A stretch of DNA of 64,000 bases. Source: Ilyonectria destructans (taxonomy: Eukaryota; Ascomycota; Sordariomycetes; Hypocreales; Nectriaceae). Position numbers and translations under genes: made by a program. The notes beneath the pieces are model-generated. The model was not told the DNA's origin. It searched no databases and worked only from the letters and a program-made list of their open reading frames with translations. This document shows positions 12,135 through 23,169 of the stretch, in pieces (within the stretch, counting starts at the first letter, position 1; every line of letters begins with the position of its first letter). Where the stretch lies: positions 1,116,001 to 1,180,000 of the forward strand of contig JAHEWK010000009.1 in NCBI GenBank assembly GCA_020740775.1, read 5' to 3'.

Positions 12135-12724
12135 TTCTAAGTGTAAGGATTGCAGCACTCTGACGGCGCTCTTAGACGGCACTATAGAGAGGGGAACGAG
12201 GCCATAGGAGGGCCGCTCACAGGCACCGATGTGCACTTTCTGCCCACTGGAAGGCTTGCCTCACAGTGGTCGGGATAAGAGTCATTAATCGAGTTGAAAG
12301 GTTTGGGGCAAGGGTTCTAGCGCCTGGACAGATATTGAAGCAAAATTGGAGAGCGGGATTCGAAATTGACGTGGGACGGGGCTATGCATGCGACTATTAC
12401 GACGGAAATTTGTTTGCTTGATTACTCCATGGCTCTTCATATACGATCAAGTAGGAGTGAAGAAGCCGAAGTCTCTTGACTACTAGACAATAAATACAAA
12501 TCCCGATAGTCCCTGTTATGAACATCACGAGTGGCTTAACGCCGGGTGAGATAAGTCATCATTTTGGCACGATACGAAATGTCTGTTGCAGTTCAACAGG
12601 AGAGCCACAGGATAGAGGAAATCTGCAAGGAATATCTTGGCTTGGAGCAAAAAAGAATTGAAAGGACTCAAAAAGTTGAAACGTTTTTTCTTGAACCTGA
12701 CTCAACCACCGCATGTCTCCCCAA
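12135..12724. other. Intergenic between convergent genes, nothing recognised
   Basis: About 590 bases separate the NLR-like gene from the convergently transcribed alcohol dehydrogenase. No repeat, RNA or coding signal was found. Confidence 0.45.
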
Positions 12725-14131
12725 CTACCAAATGAGCACGGGTTTCACTACCTTGCCACTCGCCATATCTGCGAGCGCAGTCTCAAAATCGTCCGCCTAC
12801 GAATTGTATAAGTCAGTAAACGTTAATCCAAAAACCAGAGCCTAAGATCATACCGCATAAAACTTTACCAACTTGTCAATGGGAAAGTTTCCCTCCCTGT
12901 ACCACTCAATCATCTGAGGGATATACTAGATTGGGTCAGTCTCTAGCTAACATGTTTGGAAAGTAATCCTTTTCTTACCTCCGAGGGTGTTGCGTCGCCT
13001 TCAATGGTGCCGCGGAGTATCTTCCCCGTCTGAATTTGTTAGTCTTCCTGTAAATCATTTAGGTGCAAGATGCATACCTGCATAAAGGTGATCAGATGAA
13101 CATTGAGCAGGGCGTCTGGAGGCGGGACCCCCACAATGATCATTTGACCCCTACTACCAGTAAAGTCCATGCCTGCTCGAATTAGATCCATATTTCCTGT
13201 CGTATCTATCGTTACAGTCGAACCGTTGCCGTCGGTGATAGCTCTGATCTCCTTTGCTATATCAATCTCCTTATTGCTGGTGTTGATAACATGGGTCGCT
13301 CCGAGTGTCTTGGCCAACTCAATTCTCTCCGGGGTGCGATCAACACCGATAATGGTCCTGCAATTTCTCAACTTTGCAGTCTAGAGAAGTCAGCTCTTAG
13401 CTTATAATTAGATGTCATCATTGGCAAAATCCATGCTTACCATAATAGACACAAGGCCTACCCCGCCCAGGCCCATAATGACAACTGAATCTTTCTCGCT
13501 AGCCAAGGCAACTTTGTCTACTGTTCCTGCGCCAGTTTGGAAACCGCACCCCAACGGCGCAAATAGCTTGAGTTCTTCCTCATCCTTGACGAGGTGTGAT
13601 ACATTCACAACTGACGATTCTTTGGCAATTGTACGCTCCGCGAATGAGGATTGTCCGAAAAAGCTCCCGCGAACGGTATTCTCAGCTGTGGTGTAAACAT
13701 CGGACTCCCCTCCGTAGTTGGTTTCCGAAAAGCTGTTACAAAAGGAGGGATGGTTGGTCTTGCAGCTCTGACAAGATTTGCAACTCTGAAATGACAGTAA
13801 CACTGAGTCACCTGCGGAAGCTGTCTTTACGCCAGAGCCTGCTTTCAGCACGATACCAGCGCCTATCAATTTCAGTCAGGAATAACATCACCCACATAAC
13901 AAGAAAAGAAGACCAACCTTCATGTCCCAAGACCTTGGGGTAGGGAATCATCTCAGGGGGCCATGTTCCAAAGATCAAATCTGTGTGACATACGCCAACA
14001 GCCACAACCTTGATCAACAACTCATCAGCACCGATATCGCGTAGAGTTACATGCTCTAGTTTAAAGTTCAGCTGATTGCTTTGAGGCTCGTGTGCTACAA
14101 TAGCTCTAGTTGTATTGGCCAATGCGGGCAT
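12725..14131 (-). CDS. Zinc-dependent alcohol dehydrogenase, aryl/benzyl type
   Basis: Six minus-strand exons (14131-13918, 13862-13441, 13380-13078, 13029-12979, 12925-12854, 12796-12725) give 377 residues. Ignoring the last 57-nt intron would stop the protein early at an in-frame TGA; splicing it restores the normal C-terminus (ending KPVLIW). Catalytic zinc ligands are C48 (GVCHTD) and H70 (LGHEG). The structural zinc lobe is the four-cysteine C99, C102, C105, C113 set. The Rossmann motif is GLGGVG, and the acidic residue in VDRTPERIELA indicates NAD+. The family (class III/aryl-alcohol dehydrogenases) oxidises alcohols, often benzylic, to aldehydes. It is divergent to an aldehyde dehydrogenase 525 bases away, a natural partner for the next step. 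Confidence 0.9.
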
Positions 14132-14656
14132 AGTTGCGTGTTAGAGGATCTTATTTACGAGAGATGAGTGAAAGCTTGGAGGTGAAGGGAATATCGTCAT
14201 CCATTAAAGAAGCGGTGGCATATTAATAATTACAAACAGAACCTGGGGCATTCATAAAGGCCATGGAACTACAAATCAGTGCGGAGTCGTGAGAATTGAC
14301 CGACTACCGAGGGTTCGGCAAAAAAACCGGTGCAAATACGTTTCCCCGTGGGGAAGTGAGGCACCCACCACCAACAAGGTTAGCTTACCCCGGAATGGGT
14401 GTCAACGCAATGTCATGCGACGGCAAAAATTAAACCGAAAACTATTGAACATGCATCACACGGACTTTGCCGAATGACCTCGGCAATATGGATAGCCTGT
14501 AACGGATATTTGTCTGTTTCCGGGTCATATGTACTCTTATTGAATAAGCCAGCGTCCCCAGAACCTTGACGGGAGCTTTGAAAGCCTGTACAACGGACAT
14601 CATACAGCTATACAACCGTACACAATTATTTGAACAGACTATCTATCATAAGCACC
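14132..14656. promoter_or_regulatory. Shared divergent promoter of ADH and ALDH genes
   Basis: This 525-base gap separates the start codons of the divergent alcohol and aldehyde dehydrogenase genes and must hold both promoters. It contains several CGG/CCG triplets, including an inverted pair CCG-N6-CGG at 14307-14318, the kind of half-sites bound by Zn2Cys6 regulators. That a regulator binds here is inference from the layout only. Confidence 0.4.
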
Positions 14657-16277
14657 ATGGCTGCAAACGGCAATGTCCACAAATTGGACTTTACAGCCTT
14701 TTCTAACATCATCAACGGACAAACCACCGAGACGAAATCCGTGCGTTATGGCATCAACCCCGCGAACAAGACGGCCCTGTTCCCATCTCCTGTGTCGACT
14801 CGCGATGATGTTACAGCTGCAATCAGGGCAGCACGCACTGCATTCGGTTCCTGGAAAAGGACTCCCATTGAATTGCGCAAAGAGAAGATACAGGCATTAT
14901 CTGCCGGGCTCTTGGCACATAAGACTGAATTCAGTCGATTGCTGACGACCGAGCAAGGGAAGCCGGTATGTGTGATGAATCTGGGGCCGTAGCTAGATAA
15001 CGCTAACAATCTTACAGGTCCAATTTGCGGAGCAGGAAGTCGACTTCGCAGCCTATTGGCTTGCCGGAACATGTCAGCTTGATCTTCCTGAAGACGTTGT
15101 AGAAGATACCCCTGAGCGTTATGTCACGACTCGTTATGTCCCCCTCGGAGTGGTCGTTGGCATCGTTCCTTGGAACTGTGAGTTTATCGGGAATACCATA
15201 GCTATGAGTTCACTTAACCTGACCATCTCTAGTTCCTTTGATGCTCCTATGTGGAAAACTTGCTCCAGCGGTCATGGCAGGAAATTGCATCATTATCAAA
15301 CCGTCTCCATTTACGCCCTACTGCGGCATCAAGCTAGTCGAGCTTGCTCAACGCTTCTTTCCACCCGGTGTCATTCAAGTCCTTAGTGGTGATGACAACC
15401 TCGGCCCTTGGTTGACAGCGGATCCTGGCATTGACAAGATCAGCTTCACTGGGTCGACGGCCACGGGGAAAAGGGTTATGGAAAGCGCGAGTAAGAATCT
15501 GACCAGGGTCACTCTCGAACTGTATGTTGTTGCGCAATCCTCTTTGCCTCTGGAATAGGAATACCTTCTAACGTTGGACACAGTGGTGGGAATGATGCCG
15601 CGATAGTCTGTTCCGATGCTGATGTCGAAGTTGTTGCGCCACAAATCGCCCAGGCGGCATTCATGAACTCAGGACAGATATGCATCGCGATCAAGCGGGT
15701 TTATGTACACAAGGACATTTACAATTCCTTCAAAGACTCCTTCCTGAAGACATTGTCATCATTGAAGGTCGGCGATGGGTTTCAAGATGGGACGTTCCTT
15801 GGGCCCGTTCAGAACGAACTCCAGTATGATCGGGTCAAAGAGTTCCTCGTTGATATCCAAAAGAACAAGCAGACAGTCATCGCTGGGGGGAATATCATGG
15901 AAAGCTCGGGTAACGGTTTCTTTATCCAGCCAACGGTTGTGGACAATCCCCCGGATGAAAGCAAAATTGTGGTCGAGGAGCCATTTGGGCCAGTTGTGCC
16001 ATTGTTGCAATGGTCAGATGTGGATGAGGTCATTGATCGAGTTAACGCCAATGACATGGGTTTAGGAGCTTCAGTCTGGACCACGAACAGAGGCCTCGCT
16101 CAACAAATCGCTGAGAATCTAGACGTTGGAAGCGTTTGGATGAATGAGCATTTGGGTATTCAGCCAACAGCCACATTTGGGGGTCATAAGAAGAGCGGAA
16201 TTGGTCGCGAATGGGGATCGGATGGTCTGAGAGGTTACTGTAACTCGAAAACGTTCTTCTTTAAGCAGACTAAGTAG
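14657..16277 (+). CDS. NAD(P)+-dependent aldehyde dehydrogenase
   Basis: Four exons (14657-14965, 15018-15177, 15233-15521, 15584-16277; introns 52, 55 and 62 nt) give 483 residues, the usual ALDH length. Visible motifs are PWN at the substrate tunnel, the NAD-binding KPSPFTP and FTGSTATGK segments, the general-base glutamate in LELGGNDAA (made by splicing), and the nucleophile cysteine in NSGQICIA at about residue 287. The C-terminus has the conserved EEPFGPVVPL and KSGIGREWG segments. The closest recognisable subfamily is the cytosolic betaine/salicyl-type ALDH group. The start is the ATG in an accatgg context. Paired divergently with the alcohol dehydrogenase, it would oxidise that enzyme's aldehyde product to the acid. 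Confidence 0.92.
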
Positions 16278-16793
16278 AATGTGTGCCTGGTTGGAGTCTA
16301 AACACCACAACCTACTGGCTGCAGAAACTTTCAACGTATAATGCATTTCTATTTTAAAAATTGAGTTTCCAAACCCTTTCCCGAACATGACCTCGTCACG
16401 CTCCATGGGCATCAGACCTGAATCAGCATGGGCGTTTTTCGACCGGTACAGATTTGCACAGTAATTGCCACCGTCAGAGCTGCCATCTGTATGATTACCA
16501 ACATTACTTTGTTTTTGCTTTGAAAGACAGAAAACGATGTTCAGGCCGATGGCTTAATATTTCTACCGAGTAAATCTGCCGAGGACGAAATTTGTTGCCA
16601 TGGCTAGCGCACGTCCGGGTAATGAAACAAGCAACGAAACCACCTGATTTCCCCACCTCGGGATCGGGAACTAAAAGTTGAGCTATCCAGCTGAGGAGGG
16701 GTCTGCTTTTAATATATACTGCTAACAAGTATTGATTTTCCGTTACTCAGTTCAATCCAACTTCAGCTTCACCAGAGAGGCTTTGTCGCTAGC
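16278..16793. other. Intergenic, upstream of P450 gene
   Basis: About 515 bases between co-oriented genes. A TATA-like run (ttttaatatatact) lies about 80 bases before the P450 start. Nothing else was recognised. Confidence 0.4.
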
Positions 16794-18794
16794 ATGGTAT
16801 TCGACGTGAATAATCCTCAGATCCTTCAAGCCTCCTTTGTCGGAGGGGTCATCCTGCACATCTTTGCGTATCGCAAAGGTGAGTGGGATTTGCTGGTCCC
16901 TCACATTACCTTTGCATATGCTGCTTTGTTTTCTTGTCTTTCGGGATGGATTCTCCACAACCAAGGCACGAGCGTTGTGGACAATCTGGCCGCAATTGTC
17001 TGCTCTGTCATCTTGATCGGACTTTTCCACGTTACGGGTATCCTTACCAGCATGATTTTGTATCGTGTGTTCTTCCACCGTCTGAGAAAATTTCCCGGAC
17101 CATTTTTGGGTCGCATTTCAAACCTCTACCCCACGTACCTTCGAGCAAAGAAGCTACATCTGTATGAAGAGGTAGAAATACTTCACCAACAGTATGGCGA
17201 CTTTGTCAGACTTGGTACGTCCGAAATACAATCCCACTCACCGACAGTACTTGTTAACCACCATGTAGGGCCGACTGAGCTGTCAATTATTGACCCAAAT
17301 GCAGTCGAGGCGATCTATTCAGCAAGATCCCGTTGCACCAAAGGTCCATTTTACAACGTGACCCATCCTCGCACTCCTTTAAACATGATTAGAGATCGGA
17401 ATGAGCATCACGCTCGTCGTAAAATCTGGGATCGGGGGTTCAACGCTCAAGGTGAGTAGGGATAACTGCCATATACCTGATTTCCTTCTAATGCCAATCG
17501 TCAGCATTGAGAGACTACGAGCCTCGTGTAACAAAGTACACGGACGAATTACTTTCTCGGTTATCTGAATCTCAGGGCACTGTTATCAATGCAGCTGATT
17601 GGTTTAAGTTCTACAGCTTTGACGTCATGGGCGACCTTGCGTTTGGTAAATCCTTCAACATGCTACGAGACGGCGTCAAGCATTATTTCATGACAGCCTT
17701 GCACGCGTCCATGACATTGAACGGCTATTTATCTCATATTACATGGATCTATCCATTTGTTAAACTCATTCCAATGGTGAATTCAGAAAACTCGAAGTTT
17801 TGGGCCTGGTGCGGAAACCAGGTTGATGAACGATCAAAGGTAGCGTATGGCCACTGTCGGCGTTGGCCTTGAAACACGTGTCTAACTGTCGAGCCTCGCA
17901 TAGAACAAGCCAGACAACCCTGATGTCTTTTCTTGGATTCTTGATGAATACGAGAAGAACGCGAAAACGAAGCAAGCTAAGCTTAATCTCGACGGAGAGG
18001 CATACTTGATCGCAGTTGCGGGAAGGTGAGTTGATACTCGTTTTATCTTGCTACTATCTTTAAACAACCTCTAATACTAATAATATTGCAGTGATACTAC
18101 AGCCGTAACCCTAACAAACTTTTTCTTCGAGCTGGCGACACATAAATCGCAAATCCATACTCTCCAACTTGAGATTGACGAGTATTTTAGCCAGAGAGAC
18201 AAGGTTGACGCCCATTCGCTGTCTAAACTTTCTCATCTGAATGCTCTGATTGACGAGACGCTTCGGCTGCACCCTCCCGTTCCTTCCGGGCTTCAACGAG
18301 TAACTCCACCGGAGGGTTTGATGATAGGGAAGACACGGGTCCCGGGAAACACAATTGTGCAGGTCCCACTGCACACGCTGCAGAGAGGTATGTAGTGCCC
18401 CCAAAATCTCCCAACTTGTTGAATCGTAATTCCTAACACACTTACAGATGAACGTTTTTTTGAAAAGCCCTTGGAATTTATTCCGGAGCGATGGACTACC
18501 ATGCCAGAGTTAACCAAAAATGGATCTATATATGCACCATTCTCTATCGGTATGACCATCCCGTTATTCTACCCTATGTCCTTTTTCGGGAACTAACTTG
18601 TCAAAGGGCGTTATTCTTGCGTTGGAAAACAACTCGGCTTGATGGAGATCAGATACGTTGTGTCGCAGATTATACGTCGCTTTGATGTGCAGCTAGCACA
18701 GGGACAGACGACAGAAGCTTTCCTACAATCCAAGAGAGACACCTTCACTCTGGCTATTCCAAGATTAGATCTGATTTTCACACCCAGGATTTGA
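16794..18794 (+). CDS. Cytochrome P450 monooxygenase
   Basis: Seven exons (16794-17214, 17269-17451, 17505-17839, 17904-18025, 18092-18387, 18448-18549, 18607-18794) encode 548 residues; all introns are 53-66 nt GT-AG. The N-terminus has about three hydrophobic stretches in the first ~90 residues, more than the usual single ER anchor, ending at the proline-rich hinge KFPGPFLG. The I-helix oxygen-activation motif AGSDTT is near residue 354 and is completed by splicing. ExxR (ETLR) is near 407, followed by PERW. The haem loop FSIGRYSCVG carries the cysteine thiolate near 491 and is also split by an intron. The protein sits in the ER and takes electrons from a P450 reductase. It resembles proteins often annotated tryprostatin-B-6-hydroxylase-like; the substrate is unknown. 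Complete and apparently functional. Confidence 0.9.
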
Positions 18795-19167
18795 TACTTA
18801 GTGTCCTCAGTATTGGATATATTTCAAAATTGCGTCCCCAGCAATGGATTGATAGGCGGGTGAAAATCTTGATTGACTCCGACTATGAGTTGCCAACGGT
18901 TGGAATTCATGGGTGTCCCTTCTCGTTTTCAATGAGGATAATTATTTGACTTATTGTCACCATCTATCTTTAACAGACCGGCGCCACTATGTTTCATCGT
19001 GGCGGACTTGCCTCAAAACAGCACAGGTGACATCACAGCGAGTCCCATTTTGGGGAGAAGGAACCCGATTTGGTGTTTGCATACTTGCACTCATCTCGTC
19101 TGTCAAGTTCAACTATCGACTAACATGGGACCTAAGAACGAAAAACTGTGATTGTCAGTGAATTCGA
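18795..19167. other. Intergenic between convergent genes
   Basis: About 370 bases between the convergent P450 and MDR genes. No feature was recognised. Confidence 0.4.
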
Positions 19168-20133
19168 TCAGTCCTTGTTTGTAATGAGACTTGAGTACTC
19201 ATTTGTAACAAAAACAACTCGGCCGTCCAATGCTTCCCACGCTCTCTCAACGTCCTCCATGAGAAACGGCTTTACATGCTCCATATAGATGTCTTCGAGT
19301 AATTTCAGCATGTGCGGAACCTCTCCGAATGCTTCGCGTGGGTTCCATGAGCCAATTCCCGACCCCCTGATCGTCAGATCTCGGCGGCGCAGCTCTTGTG
19401 ACGGTATCTCGGCTTCGACCCCTGCAAGTCCGCCAATGGATACCCAGGTCAACTGTTTCTGACCCTTGGTGCCGAGTAAAAAGACGCTCACGTATGGGCC
19501 GTAAAGGTAGTCGAGCACGACATCCACGTCAGCGGCGGCGGTAAAGTCTGTTGCCTCGGCAGGGTCATTGAGAACGACGTAGTCATCCAGATCGAGCTTT
19601 TTCAACGAAGTTTCATCGCGTCCTGCTCCTATCACCTTGGCGGCTCCAAAATGTCGAGCCACTTTTATGGCCAACTTTCCACTCATGGTCGTCGCACCCA
19701 TTATCAGACATGACCAGCCTTCTTGCCTTCCCTCCCGCAGAAAGTCGACGCGTTTCTTCAGTGCGAGCCAACTACTCATGAGCGGATTCATCAGGGCAGC
19801 TGCCTGCACGGGATCCGCATCGTCGCGCATTTCCCACATGTGCTTGGTCTGCACATTGACATATTCCGCAAAGGAGCCCGCTCCTGCTACTGGAGTGACG
19901 AAGTAGACGAGCTTGCCGGTACTGAGGTTGACGCCGACTCCGTCTATGCCCGGCGTGTTTGCGCCCCCAGTGACTGAATAGTGTTCACCTGAGGCTCGCA
20001 TTCGAACGACCTGATGCAGTCCAGCTGCGATGAGCTTGATCTGAGCCATGGAATTGTCTGTCGGAGGAGACGGCCGGGGCACTCGAAGAGCTCCAGGCTT
20101 GGCGCCGGCACTGAGTACTCGGATTGACAACAT
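19168..20133 (-). CDS. MDR-family quinone oxidoreductase-like protein
   Basis: A single exon of 321 residues. The catalytic-domain segment around LIAAGLHQVVR and GIDGVG, and the cofactor segment GATTMSGKLAIKVARHFGA, place it with medium-chain dehydrogenases/reductases of the zinc-free quinone reductase type. The four-cysteine zinc lobe and the GHE zinc ligand are both absent. NADPH use is likely from GAGRDETSLKKL (a basic residue instead of an acidic one after the second beta strand). Such proteins reduce quinones or enones. A Fot1/pogo transposon begins 165 bases upstream of the start codon, inside the likely promoter. It is convergent with the P450 gene. Confidence 0.82.
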   Translation of the reverse strand: MLSIRVLSAGAKPGALRVPRPSPPTDNSMAQIKLIAAGLHQVVRMRASGEHYSVTGGANTPGIDGVGVNLSTGKLVYFVTPVAGAGSFAEYVNVQTKHMWEMRDDADPVQAAALMNPLMSSWLALKKRVDFLREGRQEGWSCLIMGATTMSGKLAIKVARHFGAAKVIGAGRDETSLKKLDLDDYVVLNDPAEATDFTAAADVDVVLDYLYGPYVSVFLLGTKGQKQLTWVSIGGLAGVEAEIPSQELRRRDLTIRGSGIGSWNPREAFGEVPHMLKLLEDIYMEHVKPFLMEDVERAWEALDGRVVFVTNEYSSLITNKD

Positions 20134-20298
20134 GACGAATGGTTGTATTGGCGCTATTATATCGTGGAGGTCGATCAGTGGGGATGCGGCGTAAAGTGGA
20201 CCGTTTTCTTTTTTGATAGATTGTAATGCTGAACAGCGATGAGCAACTTTGATTTGCGACTACTTTTGCCAATCTCGTCAGAAATGGTCATTTATATA

Positions 20299-20350
20299 AG
20301 TCGGACCACCCATTAGCTGACCGACCCCTTACCTGACCGCCCCACTTACA
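20299..20350 (+). repeat. Left terminal inverted repeat of Fot1/pogo element
   Basis: These 52 bases, starting AGTCGGACCACCC, match the reverse complement of 22123-22174 except for one G/A difference (ACCTGACC here, ACCTAACC in the other). The outer flank is TA. Confidence 0.93.
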
Positions 20351-20499
20351 TAATAACTAAAATCGCAATTCAACTTCACTTATAGATAAAATAACAACTA
20401 AAAGACCTAATTGGTCCATTTCAACTGATTTTTAATAAACTAACTAATTAAATTTCTAAATATCAAAAAATCAACCAATAAGAACAAAGAAAAAACGAG

Positions 20500-22032
20500 C
20501 TATTCTGAATCTTCAACCTCAGGCGTTTTTATTCGCCTTCTTGCCCTCTTAACATTCCGGATATCTTAAAATAGCCTATTTGGGTCTTTATAAACCCGTC
20601 CTCTTTTCCTAGCCTTTGATTGGCTTGAATTTTGATCTTGGACTTTGATTTTTTCTTCTAATTGGGCAATTTGGAACTGGAGCCTATCAAATCCCTTGCT
20701 AATAGTCCGTAACAGCTGTCTCGTAGTAGGGCTAGCTAGTATTTCCTTCTTATGAGAACGGACCAATAAAGCAATGTCTCTCGAATTGCTAGGGGTTGTA
20801 AAAGGGATAATTTCAAACCTCTGATTCGTTTTTGGAGAAATAGGAGCTTCTGATTGGACCGTAATTGTATCGTTAGGGTTGTGAATAACGAATTTACTAC
20901 CCATTGGCTTTGATATGTTGATTGGCCACAACCCGGCTCCTCTTTAACCTGATAAGGTATTTTTAGTAGTAAGAGCCTTCTTCCTTGCCTCAAAATAGCA
21001 AGTAAGAAAGTCTTCCTTCCTAGTTGGGCCAATATCAGTGAGGGGATTGGCTAGTGTTAAGGCGGCTCGATATACAGCTTTAAGTGGCCCAAAGACTGAT
21101 ATATCAAGAGGCTGAAGAACGTGGCTTGTGTGAGGCGGCAAATAGAGTAAATGGACCCTATTGGTCACACAAATATGCATAAAATCAGGCGTTATGTGTG
21201 ATCCATGCCCATCTAGGATGAGGAGCCTCTTCTCATTGGTCCGGGCTGGCTTAGAGCCTGGAAGGAAGACTTCCTGCAGCCAAGCAAGGCCAATTTCGTC
21301 ATTAGTCCAGCCCTTATCAGACGATATAAATTTCCAATTGGTCAGAAAGTCCAATTCCTCTGGAAACCATTGGTGTTGGACGTATTTGCCTTTAAAGATG
21401 ACTAATGGGTCGAGGCACCTTCCTGTTGCGGAAATAGCCTCAAGAATGGTTATCCAATTAAGGTCATGTGGCTGTTTCTTAATTGTCGATCGGAGCTCTG
21501 ATTGGCCAACTACAAGCCCGTTGGTTCCGAGCCCTTGGAAGACTCCAGTTTCGTCAAAATTCCAACGGTTGCGTGGAGGGATCGATTTGACCCCTGGTTG
21601 GTCCAATAGGTCATAGAACCCACGAATAGCAGCTGGATTTGCTCTATTTATCCTTTTCCGGTCAATTCCCTTTCCTTTGAGTGTTTTTATTCGCTGGTTG
21701 CGGCGTAGGAAGCCAGTCATCCAGTGCTTTCCGAGTTGTCGGTTGACGCCACTTTCGCCCAACAAGGAAGTTGCCAACTTCCGGATCTGGCTATGAGTTA
21801 ACGCCATTCCGAGCTTATCTTGTAAGATGAGCCAATCACAGAGCTGGTCTTCCTGGTTCTTAGAAAGCACCTGACGCCATTCGTGGGCTTCGTTGCGGCT
21901 TGGGACGCCATTGAGCTTAGTCCGTAGGGTTGAATAAGGAACAACGCGCTCATTGGCTGCTTTTCGCATTGATAGACCATTTTTCACATCCTGAATGGCT
22001 AGTCGGAGGTCTTCTTCGGTGTATTTAGGCAT
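20500..22032 (-). pseudogene. Fot1/pogo transposase, interrupted by stop codons
   Basis: From the ATG at 22032 the minus-strand frame gives 362 residues: a psq-type helix-turn-helix (MPKYTEEDLR...), a CENP-B-like HTH, then the DDE_1 catalytic core with its aspartates in WNFDETG, LLILDGHGSH and LQPLDISVF. A TAA at 20944-20946 stops it. The same frame then continues with RGAGLWPINISKP, the normal next segment of this family, and runs to a second TAA at 20566-20568, after which it stays open for 21 basic-rich codons to TAG at 20500. The catalytic core is complete, but the C-terminal ~140 residues are separated by the first stop. Whether the truncated protein acts is unknown. No frameshift is needed, only nonsense codons. 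Confidence 0.88.
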
Positions 22033-22122
22033 GAAAATAACGAAAATAAGGTTAAATTGACCAATTGAGTGTTATTGAAGGAAGAAACGCGTGTGGCTAG
22101 AGGCGCGTTGTGGTTGACGCGT

Positions 22123-22174
22123 TGTAAGTGGGGCGGTTAGGTAAGGGGTCGGTCAGCTAATGGGTGGTCCGACT
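22123..22174 (-). repeat. Right terminal inverted repeat of Fot1/pogo element
   Basis: This is the reverse complement of 20299-20350 with one mismatch, followed by TA at 22175-22176. The sequence outside the repeats is unrelated on the two sides, which defines the element ends. Confidence 0.93.
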
Positions 22175-22176
22175 TA

Positions 22177-23169
22177 GTTGCCATTTTGCATCGGTATAAT
22201 TCAACAACTCCAAAAGCCCGTTGGACATGGTGCAAACTTTCCGCATCCAGCTGTGAGAGGCCATAAGCATGACGCGGCGCCAGATGCCACCAGTGCAAGG
22301 GATCGGAGGTTATAATGAAACCCCGGCCCGCAGCTCAGCCCTAGAAGCCTCGCTTCCTCACAAAACGGCACTTCGGCACCGCTTCAGCGTCGGTTCGGCG
22401 CCGCTTCACACTCCATTTGTCGGCGCCGACGCCCCGGTGGCCGCTGACAAAGAAATAATGGCCCCCCAGATCGCTACCCTGCATCTGAAATGGATGTTGT
22501 TGGATCCGACACGGTCAAATTGATCAATGCAAGAGTGTTCCAATTGATGATGATGATGTTGATCCTTCCTTGGGCCTGGATCCATCGGGTCGGTCAGAGA
22601 GGGGCTTTCTGACACCCCCTCTGACCAACGTCAAGATATCGATCTATTAGAGGTTTCGTAATACAGGGTCATAATCCAACGGATGTCAAATAAATACGGC
22701 GCTTGTGGTACGTGCATCAACTTGACGTGCATTCTCGTGGCCAGTGTTTAAGAAGAAAGTCCCCGTTGTTGCCGCATGAGCGTCGAGTAGTTCCACTTCA
22801 AATCGCTGCCTCTCCTTCTCGGACCGATACGCCGGGGAATAGAGGGGGGTAATTTATCAATAATTCTTTGCACCCATTACCCTGCTTCGCGTTCTCCACT
22901 GACTATTGAGTACGTCGGCACCGGATTTCCACATGTTGGGTCAACAGGAAGTTCGAAAACCGACATTTACACGCGCATATCAAGCCGCGCATCGGGCATG
23001 AACGAGTGCAGTCAAGGCGTTCTCGGCTGCTGCTATCAAGCATGACCTAATATTTTTATCATCTTACTTCACCATCCACTTCGTCTCTTAGACACTACTC
23101 AATCATGTCTCTGTTCAAGACTTTTCTGAGGCTGACTTATTACATATCCTCACTGACAAGTCTTATTAG
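22177..23169. other. Intergenic, no supported gene
   Basis: About 1 kb between the transposon and the HeLo-like gene. A few short ORFs exist, but none has recognisable content. No repeat or RNA gene was seen. Confidence 0.4.

Larger units (their letters stand above)
20297..22176 (-). mobile_element. Fot1/pogo-family DNA transposon with TA target duplication
   Basis: The element proper spans 20299-22174 (1876 bp) and is bounded by near-perfect 52-bp terminal inverted repeats, with a TA dinucleotide on each side (20297-20298 and 22175-22176), the target duplication expected of Tc1/mariner-pogo transposons. The only gene inside is a minus-strand DDE transposase, about 1.5 kb. Length, repeat length, TA duplication and HTH/CENP-B/DDE order match fungal Fot1-type elements. 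The repeats differ at one position, so the copy is fairly young. The transposase frame is interrupted, so the copy is probably non-autonomous. Confidence 0.93.

Noticed and set aside
12564..12845. Plus-strand ORF of 93 codons
   Set aside because: It lies opposite the last two exons of the minus-strand alcohol dehydrogenase, whose splice sites and conserved C-terminus are clear. The plus frame has no domain.
12725..12853. Early stop truncating the alcohol dehydrogenase
   Set aside because: The TGA at 12848-12850 lies within a 57-nt intron with good splice sites; the C-terminus is normal after splicing.
16794..18794. P450 as a CYP53 benzoate 4-hydroxylase completing a mandelate-type pathway with the ThDP, ADH and ALDH genes
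   Set aside because: It was tempting from context, but the N-terminal and hinge segments do not look like CYP53 and the genes are not one compact cluster. Left as P450 of unknown substrate.
20566..20931. Separate gene downstream of the transposase
   Set aside because: It is in the same frame as the transposase, starts without a real ATG, and carries the expected transposase C-terminus; it is the part behind the stop codon.
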